Positions 24,821 to 33,236 of a DNA stretch of 53,582 nucleotides are shown piece by piece. Below the pieces are notes generated by a model. That model was not told the DNA's origin, made no database searches, and saw only the letters and a list, made by a program, of their open reading frames with translations. How positions within the stretch are numbered: position 1 is the first letter of the stretch; every line of letters starts with the position of its first letter. The translations under genes and the position numbers were made by a program. Origin of the DNA: an uncultured Clostridia bacterium (GTDB taxonomy: Bacteria > Bacillota > Clostridia > TANB77 > CAG-508); the NCBI GenBank assembly GCA_947625895.1, contig CANQPZ010000004.1, forward strand, positions 1-53,582, given 5' to 3'.

Positions 24821-24936
24821 TATTTTATTAAAAATTTAATTATTTTTTATATATTTTATTTATCAAAAATTTACAATTTTGTCATAAAATTTATTAGTGT
24901 TTTTTGCCTAAAAAGCTGGTATTTTTTGCGTTTTTA

Positions 24937-24945
24937 TGCTATAAT
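24937..24945 (+). promoter_or_regulatory. Extended -10 promoter for the antitoxin/Fic pair
   Basis: Plus strand: TGCTATAAT, an extended -10 box, about 75 bases before the antitoxin start. No good -35 hexamer stands at the right distance, which is common for extended -10 promoters. Confidence 0.6.
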
Positions 24946-25021
24946 AAAAGAGTAGTGATTTTAATTTTTTAGAAGAAATACGTTTATTAAGAAATTTATT
25001 TATATAAAGGAGGAAATATCA

Positions 25022-25207
25022 ATGTTCAACTTTTCTAAAGAAGAAAAATTTAATTTTGATATTGCCAATTTAAAACAGGATTTTGCTATAGAAAATATTA
25101 ATGTTCAAGACTCAGATATAGAAATAATTAAGAGATATTCAAATAATGAAATTACAATGAATGAAATGATAGATATTATAAAATATGATACATTAAATAA
25201 TATCTAA
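25022..25207 (+). CDS. VbhA-like Fic antitoxin
   Basis: 61 residues, with a strong AAAGGAGG ribosome site. The C-terminal half (IEIIKRYSNNEITMNEMIDI) matches the pattern of VbhA-type antitoxins that accompany Fic toxins. These block Fic through a helix carrying [S/T]xxxE[G/N], whose glutamate occupies the ATP site. Here the only fit is D-F-A-I-E-N near residue 25: the Glu and Asn are present, but the S/T position is Asp. It lies 17 bases upstream of the Fic gene on the same strand, as in vbhA-vbhT. The assignment rests on position, size and C-terminal pattern. Confidence 0.72.
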   Translation: MFNFSKEEKFNFDIANLKQDFAIENINVQDSDIEIIKRYSNNEITMNEMIDIIKYDTLNNI

Positions 25208-25224
25208 CATATGAGGATTATTAT

Positions 25225-25830
25225 ATGGATGATTTTTATAATTCAAGAAATTCAATCTATTGCTATCCTAACAGCAATGTTTTAATCAATAAATTAAATA
25301 TCCAGGATAGCGAAAAACTTTCTAAACTAGAAAGAAAAATAGTTCTTGCCAAATGTTACGTTCTTAGACAAATTTCAGGCAACGTAACATTTAATAAAGA
25401 TCATTTTATTAATATTCATAAATTCTTATTTGAAGACTTATATCCATTTGCCGGAAAATTTAGAACAGAAAACATTTCTAAAGGCAATTTCACTTTTGCA
25501 AGTTGGGAATTTATTGAACCTGAATTAGATAGAATTTTATCAGAATTAAAAAATGAAAATTATTTAAAAGGATTAAATAAAAAAGATTTAGCAAAACGCT
25601 TAAGTTATTATTTATCAGAATTAAATGTCTTACATCCTTTTCGTGAAGGAAATGGTAGAACAATCAGAGAATTTATTCGAGAATTAGCATTAAATAATAA
25701 TTTTATTTTAGATTTACAAAATTCAACACCAGAAGAAATTTTTGATGCTTGTGTTAAATCAGTTTATGATGCAACAGATTTAGAAAAAATTTTATATGAA
25801 TGTTTAAAAGAAAGTACTCCAAATTCATAG
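25225..25830 (+). CDS. fic: Fic-domain toxin (AMP/NMP transferase)
   Basis: 201 residues, a stand-alone Fic protein of the class regulated by a separate antitoxin. The active-site motif is complete: HPFREGNGRTIREF near residue 137, with catalytic His and the GNGR phosphate loop. The flap region GKFRTENISKGNFTFASWEFI near residues 79-99 is also typical. Fic proteins transfer AMP (or another nucleotide) to hydroxyl groups of target proteins; known VbhT-like toxins modify DNA gyrase and topoisomerase IV. The GAGG site lies eight bases before the ATG. The stop codon lies in the loop of a terminator shared with the opposite gene. It is the only operon on the plus strand in the window, between members of an unrelated paralog family. 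Confidence 0.93.
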   Translation: MDDFYNSRNSIYCYPNSNVLINKLNIQDSEKLSKLERKIVLAKCYVLRQISGNVTFNKDHFINIHKFLFEDLYPFAGKFRTENISKGNFTFASWEFIEPELDRILSELKNENYLKGLNKKDLAKRLSYYLSELNVLHPFREGNGRTIREFIRELALNNNFILDLQNSTPEEIFDACVKSVYDATDLEKILYECLKESTPNS

Positions 25831-25844
25831 GAGTACTTTCTTTT
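25806..25844. terminator. Bidirectional terminator between fic and the 178-residue gene
   Basis: Perfect 15-base inverted repeat (25806-25820 with 25830-25844), core GAAAGTACTCC/GGAGTACTTTC, with A and T runs on both sides, so it can end transcription from either strand. The fic stop codon TAG occupies 25828-25830, in and next to the loop. Confidence 0.9.
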
Positions 25845-25849
25845 ATTAT

Positions 25850-26386
25850 CTAATAACTACTTCTTTCAACAGAAGCACTTAATATTTTTCCTTTATAAAA
25901 AATCATAGTACCTATATATTCTTCACCATCTTCATCCTCTGCTAAAAACGCCACATATTTAAGTTCTTTAGGAGCCTTTGACATCATATCATCATAGTTT
26001 ATAACTTTCTTTATTTTTTTAACTTTCATTTTTCCTTCTATTTCATAATGATCATTGAATTCTTCTCTTACTTCATCTTTAAATTCATCATCATTGTAGT
26101 CATCTTTACTTGCACCTTTATATTCATCTTTAAACTCATCTAAATTATATCCGCATTCTTCAAGTGCATAATAAGCCCTAAAATCAACATTTTTCTCAAC
26201 AAATTTATCCATTTGTTCCTCATCTTCTAGTGCTTTTACATATTTTTTAACTTTACTTTGGTATGTTAAATTTGAAAATAAAGTAACTAATCCAAAAACA
26301 AGTGCAACAATTATAATTATTATTGCAACGCCTACAACAACAGAAGAAACTTTATGTTCTTTTACATATGATAATAATTTCTTCAT
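25850..26386 (-). CDS. Single-pass membrane protein of the local paralogous family (copy a)
   Basis: 178 residues. Membrane segment (about 15-38), then VKKYVKALEDEEQMDKFVEKNVDFRAYYALEECG, a basic-acidic middle region with KMKVKKIKKVINYDDMM, and the family end FLAEDEDGEEYIGTMIFYKGKILS. Close to 80 percent of residues match the neighbour at 26487-27020, so the pair is a recent duplicate. The promoter position that is TTGACT-17-TATAAT in the sister copy is degenerate here. Function unknown. Confidence 0.78.
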   Translation of the reverse strand: MKKLLSYVKEHKVSSVVVGVAIIIIIVALVFGLVTLFSNLTYQSKVKKYVKALEDEEQMDKFVEKNVDFRAYYALEECGYNLDEFKDEYKGASKDDYNDDEFKDEVREEFNDHYEIEGKMKVKKIKKVINYDDMMSKAPKELKYVAFLAEDEDGEEYIGTMIFYKGKILSASVERSSY

Positions 26387-26444
26387 AACCTTCCCCTTTC
26401 TAATTAAAATTATTATTTTTAAAAAAGTTTTTATATGTATATCT

Positions 26445-26480
26445 AAAAAGTACTTCTATGAATTAGGAATACTTTCTTTT
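26445..26480 (-). terminator. Decayed terminator copy after the 177-residue gene
   Basis: Ten-base imperfect stem (26447-26456 with 26466-26475) with a T tail on the minus strand. Its sequence and the bases that follow resemble 25806-25860, showing that the duplication carried the terminator along. Confidence 0.65.
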
Positions 26481-26486
26481 TATTGT

Positions 26487-27020
26487 CTAATAACTACTTT
26501 TTGAAATAGAACCTGATAGTACTTTTCCTTTATAAAACATCATTGTACCTGTATATTCTTCACCATCTTCATCTTCTAATGAAAATACAATACATTTAAT
26601 ATCTTTTGGTGCTGTTGGCATTATATCATCATAGTTTATAACTTTCTTTATTTTTTTAACCTTCATTTTTCCTTCTATTTCATAATGATTCTTAAATTTT
26701 TCTTTTACCTCATCTTTAAAGTCATCATCATTGTAATCATCTTTACTTGCTTTTTTGTATTCGTCTTTAAAATCAGATGGGTTTTCACATTCTTCTGCTG
26801 CATAATAACCTCTAAAATCAACATTTTTCTCAACAAATTTATCCATTTGTTCCTCATCTTCTAGTGCTTTTACATATTGTTTAACTTTACTTTGATATGT
26901 TAAATTTGAAAATAAAGTAACTAATCCAAAAACAAGTGCAACAATTATAATTACTATTGCAACACCTACAATAGCAGAAGAAACTTTATGTTCTTTTACA
27001 TATGATAATAATTTTTTCAT
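26487..27020 (-). CDS. Single-pass membrane protein of the local paralogous family (copy b)
   Basis: 177 residues, near-duplicate of 25850-26386. It has the same membrane segment, the same ALEDEEQMDKFVEKNVDFRG block, the same KVKKIKKVINYDDIM and the same FYKGKVLS end. Differences cluster in the middle (PSDFKDEYKKASKDDYNDDDF) and around TAPKDIKCIVFSLED. It has its own promoter at 27052-27080 and its own terminator, so the copies are transcribed separately. Function unknown. Confidence 0.78.
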   Translation of the reverse strand: MKKLLSYVKEHKVSSAIVGVAIVIIIVALVFGLVTLFSNLTYQSKVKQYVKALEDEEQMDKFVEKNVDFRGYYAAEECENPSDFKDEYKKASKDDYNDDDFKDEVKEKFKNHYEIEGKMKVKKIKKVINYDDIMPTAPKDIKCIVFSLEDEDGEEYTGTMMFYKGKVLSGSISKSSY

Positions 27021-27051
27021 AAATATTTTTCCCCCTTTTTAAGTTAAAATT

Positions 27052-27080
27052 ATTATATTTCTATTTTATTTAATAGTCAA
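27052..27080 (-). promoter_or_regulatory. Sigma-A promoter for the 177-residue gene
   Basis: Minus strand: TTGACT (27075-27080), 17-base spacer, TATAAT (27052-27057). Hexamers and spacing are the same as at the promoter of the 27144 gene, which suggests a duplicated control region. Confidence 0.8.
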
Positions 27081-27095
27081 TTTAAAATTATAAAT

Positions 27096-27133
27096 AAAAA
27101 AATAAACTCCTATAAAACAGGAGCTTATTTTCT
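27096..27133 (-). terminator. Rho-independent terminator after the 175-residue gene
   Basis: Stem 27099-27111 with 27119-27131, core ACTCCT/AGGAG with one mismatch, flanked by A and T runs that give a T tail on the minus strand. Confidence 0.82.
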
Positions 27134-27143
27134 TTTATCTATC

Positions 27144-27671
27144 TTACTCATCAAAACTAACTAATTTTCCTTTGTAGAATATAAATGTAACATCATTTTC
27201 GTCTCCATCTTCATTTTCAAGAGTAACTTCAGCTTGTTTGAAGTATTTACAATCATCATATTTTTCTAGTTTTCCAATTTTCTTAACTTTTATTTTTCCT
27301 CCATCATTAGCTTTTGCTAGATATTTTAATGTTGTTTTTACTAAATCAGCTGAATCTTCATAATCTGATTTCTTTGCATTTTTATATTCCTTTTTAAATT
27401 CAGAATCATAATCTTCTTTGTCATCAATTTCACCAATTGCATATATTGCTCTTGCATCTACATACTTATCAACAAAGTTTGATACCTTTGAATCATCTTC
27501 TAAAGCTTTAGCAAATTGTTTTACTGTTTTCTTATAAGATGTTCCTGAAAAAGCAAATACTAAACCAACTATAAGAGCGATTATTAAAACAAGTGCAACT
27601 ACTCCAATTACTATTGTCATTGTTTTGTTTTCTTTCATTTTTACCACTAATGCGGCTAATTTTTCTTTCAT
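27144..27671 (-). CDS. Single-pass membrane protein of the local paralogous family
   Basis: 175 residues. Membrane segment (about 18-40), then the family blocks: YKKTVKQFAKALEDDSKVSNFVDKYVDARAIYA, FKKEYKNAKKSDYED, KIKVKKIGKLEKYDD and a C-terminal VTFIFYKGKLVSF. It is more distant from the two near-identical copies downstream and may represent the older form. AAGGAGG before the ATG; promoter at 27703-27731, starting inside the end of clpB; terminator at 27096. Function unknown. Confidence 0.78.
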   Translation of the reverse strand: MKEKLAALVVKMKENKTMTIVIGVVALVLIIALIVGLVFAFSGTSYKKTVKQFAKALEDDSKVSNFVDKYVDARAIYAIGEIDDKEDYDSEFKKEYKNAKKSDYEDSADLVKTTLKYLAKANDGGKIKVKKIGKLEKYDDCKYFKQAEVTLENEDGDENDVTFIFYKGKLVSFDE

Positions 27672-27702
27672 ATATTTTTTCCTCCTTAAGAAATCTATGA
27701 CA

Positions 27703-27731
27703 ATTATATTTTTTATTTATGAAATAGTCAA
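27703..27731 (-). promoter_or_regulatory. Sigma-A promoter overlapping the clpB stop
   Basis: Minus strand: TTGACT (27726-27731, last codons of clpB), 17-base spacer, TATAAT (27703-27708). It drives the 175-residue gene; no terminator is seen between clpB and this gene, so readthrough is also possible. Confidence 0.75.
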
Positions 27732-30305
27732 TTCTTTTTCATCAAAATCTATATTAATTTTTGACTTAGGTAATATCTCTTGTTCAAGTATTTTTTTAGC
27801 TATTAATGTTTCTAGTTTTTTCTGAACAAATCTTTTTAAAGGTCTTGCCCCATATACTGGGTCATATCCATTTTCAATAAGATAATTTTTTGCATTATCA
27901 GTAAGTTTTATTTCTATTTGCATATCTTTTAATCTATTAGATAAATCATCTATTAATAAATCTAATATTTTTCTTATTTCATCTTTTCTTAATGGTTTAT
28001 ATAAAATTATTTCATTCAAACGGTTTAAAAATTCTGGTCTAAATGTTTGTCTCAATAAAGAATTAACTTTATCTTGTGTTTTGTCTGAAATATTTCCATC
28101 TTTTTCTATCTCTTCTAATATATATTCAGATCCAAGATTAGATGTTAATATAATTATAGTATTTTTAAAATCAACTGTTCTTCCTTGAGAATCTGTTATT
28201 CTACCATCATCTAAGACTTGTAATAATACATTAAATACATCAGGATGTGCTTTTTCTATTTCATCAAACAAAATAACAGAATAAGGTTTTCTTCTAACAG
28301 CTTCAGTTAATTGTCCCCCATCTTCAAATCCAACATATCCTGGAGGTGCACCTATTAGTCTTGAGACAGAAAATTTTTCCATATATTCAGACATATCTAT
28401 TCTAATTATATTATGCTCATCATCAAATAATGCCTCAGCTAATGCTTTTGCAAGTTCAGTTTTTCCAACACCTGTTGGGCCTAAGAACATAAATGAACCA
28501 ATTGGTCTATTTGGATCTTGAATTCCTGCTCTAGATCTAATAATTGCATCACTAACTTTTTGTACAGCATCATCTTGGCCAATTACTCTTTCATGTAATA
28601 TTTTAGGTAGATTTAATATCTTTTCTCTTTCACTTTCCATTAATTTTGAAACTGGAATTCCTGTCCATTTTGCTATTATTTTTGTAATTTCTTCATCAGT
28701 AACTTTTGTACGTAATAAACTATCTTCCTTAGATTTTTTAGCAATTTCCTCTTCTTCTTTTAATCTGTTTTGTATATCTGGAAGTTTTCCATATTTAAGT
28801 TCAGCAGCTTTATTTAAATCATAATTTCTTTCTGCAAGTTCAATTTCTGAATTAACTTTTTCAAGTTCTTCACGCAATTTTTGTACTTTTGAAATTGCAT
28901 CTTTTTCATTATCCCATTTTGCTTTCATTTCGTTAAATTTAGATTGTAATTCAGCAATTTCCTTTTTGATTCCCTCTAATCTTTTTTGAGATAACTCGTC
29001 TTTTTCCTTTTTTAGTGCTGTTTCCTCAATTTGATATTGTGTTATTTTATGTGAAATTTCATCAAGCTCTGTTGGCATTGACTCCATTTCTGTTTTTATC
29101 ATAGCACATGCTTCATCTATTAAATCTATCGCTTTATCTGGTAAAAATCTATCAGAAATATATCTATGAGAAAGAGTTGCTGCTGCAATTATTGCATTGT
29201 CACTAATTTCTACACCATGGTAAACTTCATATCTTTCTTTTAACCCTCTTAAGATAGAAATAGTATCTTCAACTGTTGGTTCATCAATAAGTACATGTTG
29301 AAAACGTCTTTCAAGAGCTGGATCTTTTTCAATATATTTTCTATATTCATCTAATGTAGTAGCGCCTATACAATGTAATTCACCTCTTGCAAGCATTGGT
29401 TTTAAAAGGTTACCTGCATCCATTGAACCTTCTGTTTTTCCTGCTCCAACTATTGTATGAAGTTCATCTATAAATAATATTATTTTTCCATCACTTTTTT
29501 TAACTTCTTGTAATACAGCTTTTAATCTTTCTTCAAATTCTCCTCTATATTTTGCCCCTGCAACTAATGCTCCCATGTCTAAAGAAAAAATTGTACAATT
29601 TTTCAAAGCATCTGGAACATCTCCTCTAACAATTCTTAAAGCCAATCCTTCTGCTATTGCAGTTTTTCCAACTCCAGGTTCACCAATTAAACATGGATTA
29701 TTTTTTGTTTTTCTAGAAAGAATTCTTATAACATTTCTAATTTCATCATCTCTACCAATAACTGGATCAAGTTTCTGATTTCTAGCCATTTCCACAAGGT
29801 CTGAACCATATTTTTCTAAAACATTATATGTTTCTTCAGGATTATCAGATGTAACTCTTGCACTTCCTCTTACATCAGCTAACACTTTTAAAAATTCATT
29901 TTTAGATATATTAAAAATTCTAAATAATTCTTTTAGTTTATTATTTGCCTTATCTAATAGTCCAATCATAATATGTTCTACAGAAACATATTCATCTTTC
30001 ATCTTTTCGGCATTTTTTTCAGCATCTATCAACACATTATCAACATCTTGTGTTACATATACTTTATCCATTTCTCTTGATCCGCTTACTTTTGGTAATT
30101 TAGAAATTTCATCTTTTACTGCTTTTTCAAATTCATCAGATACATTCATCTTTTTTAAAATTTGTTTTATTAGACTATTTTCAATATCAAGTAAAGAATA
30201 CAAAATATGAACTTGCTCTATTTGTTGATTCTGATTTCCAATAGAAATATTTTGTGCATTTTGTAATACTTCTAAAGATTTTTGAGTTAATTTTTGTGTA
30301 TTCAT
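27717..30305 (-). CDS. clpB: ClpB disaggregase (Hsp100)
   Basis: About 862 residues, full ClpB length. N-terminal Clp repeat domain (1-150), AAA+ module 1 with Walker [10 protein letters not shown] near residue 208 and Walker [13 protein letters not shown], a long coiled-coil middle domain (about 405-525) that separates ClpB from ClpC, and AAA+ module 2 with GPTGVGKTE near 605. It works with DnaK to dissolve protein aggregates using ATP. I chose the second ATG (30303-30305): GGAG is seven bases before it and only one base before the first. It follows hsp20, with a terminator between them (30350-30382), so heat induction may depend on readthrough or on a promoter not clearly visible. Confidence 0.97.
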   Translation of the reverse strand: MNTQKLTQKSLEVLQNAQNISIGNQNQQIEQVHILYSLLDIENSLIKQILKKMNVSDEFEKAVKDEISKLPKVSGSREMDKVYVTQDVDNVLIDAEKNAEKMKDEYVSVEHIMIGLLDKANNKLKELFRIFNISKNEFLKVLADVRGSARVTSDNPEETYNVLEKYGSDLVEMARNQKLDPVIGRDDEIRNVIRILSRKTKNNPCLIGEPGVGKTAIAEGLALRIVRGDVPDALKNCTIFSLDMGALVAGAKYRGEFEERLKAVLQEVKKSDGKIILFIDELHTIVGAGKTEGSMDAGNLLKPMLARGELHCIGATTLDEYRKYIEKDPALERRFQHVLIDEPTVEDTISILRGLKERYEVYHGVEISDNAIIAAATLSHRYISDRFLPDKAIDLIDEACAMIKTEMESMPTELDEISHKITQYQIEETALKKEKDELSQKRLEGIKKEIAELQSKFNEMKAKWDNEKDAISKVQKLREELEKVNSEIELAERNYDLNKAAELKYGKLPDIQNRLKEEEEIAKKSKEDSLLRTKVTDEEITKIIAKWTGIPVSKLMESEREKILNLPKILHERVIGQDDAVQKVSDAIIRSRAGIQDPNRPIGSFMFLGPTGVGKTELAKALAEALFDDEHNIIRIDMSEYMEKFSVSRLIGAPPGYVGFEDGGQLTEAVRRKPYSVILFDEIEKAHPDVFNVLLQVLDDGRITDSQGRTVDFKNTIIILTSNLGSEYILEEIEKDGNISDKTQDKVNSLLRQTFRPEFLNRLNEIILYKPLRKDEIRKILDLLIDDLSNRLKDMQIEIKLTDNAKNYLIENGYDPVYGARPLKRFVQKKLETLIAKKILEQEILPKSKINIDFDEKELTIS

Positions 30306-30349
30306 AGTCATTCTCCTTTCTAAAGTTTTTATATCTATTCATACTAGGT

Positions 30350-30382
30350 AAAAAAGAACACGCCAAGTTAAATAGCGTGTTC
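30350..30382 (-). terminator. Terminator between hsp20 and clpB
   Basis: Eight-base perfect stem GAACACGC/GCGTGTTC (30356-30363 with 30375-30382), 11-base loop, T run on the minus strand. It could uncouple hsp20 from clpB. Confidence 0.85.
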
Positions 30383-30393
30383 CAAAACTAATT

Positions 30394-30804
30394 TTAATCA
30401 ATTTGAATATGTTTTTTCTGCTCTTCTTTTTGTTGTTTATTACTTGGAACAGATATTGTTAAAATACCATTTTTAAAAGAAGCTTTAACATCATCTTCTT
30501 TAATTCCATCACCTACGTAGAAACTTCTTGAACATTCACCAGAATATCTTTCCTGATAAATATATTCTCCTTCTTCTTCATCACTAATATTTTTATCCAA
30601 TCTAGAAGATACAGTTAAATAACCATTTTCTAAATCAATATCAATATTTTCTTTTTCTACTCCTGGTACGTCAATTGTAAAAATATAATTACCGCCCTTT
30701 TCCTTGATATCAGTTCTCATCATCTTATTATTCCTTTTTGAAAATAATACATCATCATCAAAAACATCATCAAAGAAATTTCTTTTTTTTGGCACTAACA
30801 TCAT
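30394..30804 (-). CDS. Small heat-shock protein (Hsp20/alpha-crystallin family)
   Basis: 136 residues. Short N-terminal arm, then the alpha-crystallin domain (about 30-122) with NYIFTIDVPGVEKENIDIDLENG and the family hallmark FKNGILTISVPS near the end. The I-x-I-type tail is ISVPSN followed by a charged KQQKEEQKK stretch. It binds unfolding proteins and holds them for refolding by ClpB/DnaK. GGAGG eight bases before the ATG. The promoter overlaps a CIRCE operator at 30912-30938, so repression by HrcA is expected. Confidence 0.95.
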   Translation of the reverse strand: MMLVPKKRNFFDDVFDDDVLFSKRNNKMMRTDIKEKGGNYIFTIDVPGVEKENIDIDLENGYLTVSSRLDKNISDEEEGEYIYQERYSGECSRSFYVGDGIKEDDVKASFKNGILTISVPSNKQQKEEQKKHIQID

Positions 30805-30895
30805 AATACATTCCTCCTTTTAACTTTATGTGTTACGCCTTTATCCAAGGTTATGCACATGACTTATATAATAATTATTTCTTTTTACATTTGAT

Positions 30896-30924
30896 ATTAT
30901 ACATCTTATTTTTAGCAATGTCAA
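30896..30924 (-). promoter_or_regulatory. Consensus sigma-A promoter of hsp20
   Basis: Minus strand: TTGACA (30919-30924), 17-base spacer, TATAAT (30896-30901), a full consensus match. The -35 box lies inside the CIRCE operator. Confidence 0.9.
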
Positions 30925-30938
30925 TATGAGAGTGCTAA
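30912..30938. promoter_or_regulatory. CIRCE operator (HrcA binding site)
   Basis: Arms TTAGCAATG (30912-30920) and GAGTGCTAA (30930-30938) around a nine-base spacer. The right arm matches the CIRCE consensus fully, the left arm in seven of nine positions. It covers the -35 box of the hsp20 promoter. HrcA itself is not encoded in the window. Confidence 0.88.
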
Positions 30939-31052
30939 TTTTATATTATTAATTTTATTTTCTTGAAAGCGTTGATAGATCTAGTTTTAATAAATTTAAA
31001 AAATTTATTAACATTTTTATATAATAATAAATTGCTAAGGATTTTTCTATTA

Positions 31053-31254
31053 AATTTGGCGAAGCATTTATATTATAGGAAATTTCTCCAAATTTCCTAT
31101 ATAGAACAAAAGCGGACAATATGTAGTCTGTAAAAGGAAAAAATATTCTAAATTGTCCGTGTCTTTGTTCTAAGCGCCAAATTTTTGTTAAAAAATTTGT
31201 GTGCAAGTTTGGCGAAGCATTTATATTATAGGAAATTTTTCCAAATTTCCTATA
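31053..31254. repeat. Nested inverted/direct repeat element in the hsp20-DUF2207 gap
   Basis: Two 47-base direct repeats (31055-31101 and 31208-31254) differ at one base; each contains a hairpin GGAAATTT/AAATTTCC. Between them, 31104-31120 and 31152-31170 form an imperfect hairpin (GAACAAA/TTTGTTC and GGACAAT/ATTGTCC). AAATTTGGCG (31053-31062) is repeated inverted at 31175-31184. No plausible gene lies in 30939-31260; an open frame there only translates the repeats. It looks like a MITE-like or extragenic palindromic element. Confidence 0.75.
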
Positions 31255-31293
31255 ATATAAAAAATCTTCGTTGTCATGAAAACAACGAAGATT
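31255..31293 (-). terminator. Terminator at the end of the DUF2207 gene
   Basis: Twelve-base perfect stem (31263-31274 with 31282-31293), core CTTCGTTGT/ACAACGAAG, seven-base loop, T run on the minus strand. The annotated stop codon falls at the stem, while the stop of the repaired frame (31311-31313) falls just before it. Confidence 0.88.
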
Positions 31294-33223
31294 CATTTTT
31301 ATTTAAAGCTTTACCAGCCCCCTCCGGCCTCCGGCCTCCTCCGCCGCCGCCAGAGAATCCGCCGCCTCCGGAACCACCACTAGATGATGGTGCTGTAGAA
31401 GCAGATGACATTCCAGAAGAGAATGATGATGAAAATGCATTAGTAAATACCATTGCATTAAAAGTTCCTGCATTAAACATATCATATGAACACCAAGTTG
31501 GTGTATAATTAGCTTCTGCTAAAACGTCTTCAAATTTCTTTGCCCATTTATTTTCTAATCCTAATACATATGCATAAGGAAAATATTTGTCAAACATTTC
31601 TGGTGTTTTCTCTTTAAAGTCATCATCTTTTGCTGTTTTTATAAACATCTTAAATCCTTCTATATCTTCCTTCTTTCGTAATCCTTCTTCTGAATATCTT
31701 CTAATTAATTTATAAAATACATAATTATCAACAAATACAATAATAATTGCCCATACATTAAGTGAGAATTCTAATAATGAAATTATCATTGATAAAGCAA
31801 ATATTCCTATTGCCATAATAATTGGTATAGTAAATATTACTAGTAAAATAACTACCAACGCAGGTGAACTTCCTCTTTTTATAGTATTAACTAATGATAT
31901 TAAAAACATAGTGAAAAATCCCAATGGAATTGAAACAATAAATTGTTCCATAAATCCATATGTAGCAAACGGATTTATTGTCACGCCTACAATTGTTGAA
32001 ATAACAAGAAAAATTATCGTTGCAACAATTGATATTGTTATTAAAGATGTATTTTTAAAGAATAGTTTATCATTATATTTTTCTTTCAAATTCTTAGAAA
32101 TTGTTTCAGTACATTTTTGTATTTTTGATTGTAATGAACTACTATAAACAAGAGTCTCTTCAGTATTAAATGAATTATAGATTTTTAATTCATTTTCATC
32201 TAATTGTGACAAATCAGTTTTTTCTAAATTCTTAACAATTTTTATTTTCTTTTTATCTGCTTTTTCAAATTTAAAATATCCTTTAACTGCCATATTAATA
32301 ATTGTTGCTTCCATTATTTTGCTCATACTTCCCATTGTACTGACATACTTTGTATCAGAAGGTGCCATTCCTTCAGGTGGGAAATATTTAGGAATTATAA
32401 CATTTGGTTTTGGATCTACTCCTCGTTTTTTCCACATAACAATCTGCCAAATAGCTAAAAATAACATTAATATAATTAGTGTTAGTGCTATTGCATTATC
32501 TTCTAGAAACCATCCTATTTTCTGCGACATTGATGGTTCAATTAAAGCTCCTTTTTCTATACAAACTGATATTGTAAAGGCCTCTTGTTTGTTTAGTCGA
32601 TCCATTATTTCATAATCTATAAAGTTTCCAGCTGTATACATATACACATGATTTGTTTTTTCTTTAGATCCATATTCTCCTGTATATGTTTTTAGCTTAT
32701 CTTCTATGACTTTTGCACCTTCGGGTAAATATACTCTTGCATGGCAATGGTCAATACTAAAATTCCATCCGCTTCCTATGACATTCCAGTAAAGTTCATC
32801 ATAGTCGTCTTCAAAAGCAATTTGTCGTTCCGTTTCATAAGATATTGTATACGTATGAAGTCCTTTTGAAACATTTTCATTTTCATTTCCAATTTTTATT
32901 CTTACGCCTCTATCAATTGCTTCTAATGAATAATTTTCACTATCTCCATCTAATAATACTTCAGTAACATCAAATTTAACTTTTTTGTTAGAGTATTGTG
33001 TTGGAAAATCTCTATAAATACCATGCTTTATTTCTTCACCTGCTGCATAGACTTGTATTTTTTCAGTAACTTCCATAGTTGCATCTTCATTTAGATAAAT
33101 TTCAACATCATAATCTCTTATATTTTCTTCATTATATTCTATATCTAAAGCATTAACTGGTCTTGCAAATATGGTAGCTACTAATAAAAGTAAACTTAAA
33201 AAAACTAATAATTTCTTTTTCAT
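31274..33223 (-). CDS. DUF2207-type predicted membrane protein
   Basis: About 649 residues. Signal peptide (MKKKLLVFLSLLLLVATIFARPVNA), an extracellular beta-rich domain of about 220 residues (DYDVEIYLNEDATMEVTEKIQVY, DELYWNVIGSGWNF), membrane segments near 240-260 and a pair near 390-480, then a cytoplasmic helical region and a Gly/Ser-rich tail. This order is typical of DUF2207 proteins, which accompany LemA as here. Start chosen at MKKKLLV (33221-33223), with AAAGG nine bases before it. The tail ends RRPEGAGKALNK instead of the family's glycine run with a final Trp; removing one C from each of two GGCCGG sites near 31324-31335 gives exactly that normal ending. Function unknown. Confidence 0.88.
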   Translation of the reverse strand: MKKKLLVFLSLLLLVATIFARPVNALDIEYNEENIRDYDVEIYLNEDATMEVTEKIQVYAAGEEIKHGIYRDFPTQYSNKKVKFDVTEVLLDGDSENYSLEAIDRGVRIKIGNENENVSKGLHTYTISYETERQIAFEDDYDELYWNVIGSGWNFSIDHCHARVYLPEGAKVIEDKLKTYTGEYGSKEKTNHVYMYTAGNFIDYEIMDRLNKQEAFTISVCIEKGALIEPSMSQKIGWFLEDNAIALTLIILMLFLAIWQIVMWKKRGVDPKPNVIIPKYFPPEGMAPSDTKYVSTMGSMSKIMEATIINMAVKGYFKFEKADKKKIKIVKNLEKTDLSQLDENELKIYNSFNTEETLVYSSSLQSKIQKCTETISKNLKEKYNDKLFFKNTSLITISIVATIIFLVISTIVGVTINPFATYGFMEQFIVSIPLGFFTMFLISLVNTIKRGSSPALVVILLVIFTIPIIMAIGIFALSMIISLLEFSLNVWAIIIVFVDNYVFYKLIRRYSEEGLRKKEDIEGFKMFIKTAKDDDFKEKTPEMFDKYFPYAYVLGLENKWAKKFEDVLAEANYTPTWCSYDMFNAGTFNAMVFTNAFSSSFSSGMSSASTAPSSSGGSGGGGFSGGGGGGRRPEGAGKALNKNESSLFS

Positions 33224-33236
33224 ATTTTTATACCTT

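Noticed and set aside
30955..31296. Open frame of 113 codons on the minus strand
   Set aside because: It translates the nested repeats (YYRKFGKISYNINASPNL appears twice), has no ribosome site and runs through a promoter-free repeat element.
31303..31508. Proline- or alanine-rich small proteins in other frames of the DUF2207 tail
   Set aside because: They are shadows of the Gly-rich repeat coding sequence, without ribosome sites.
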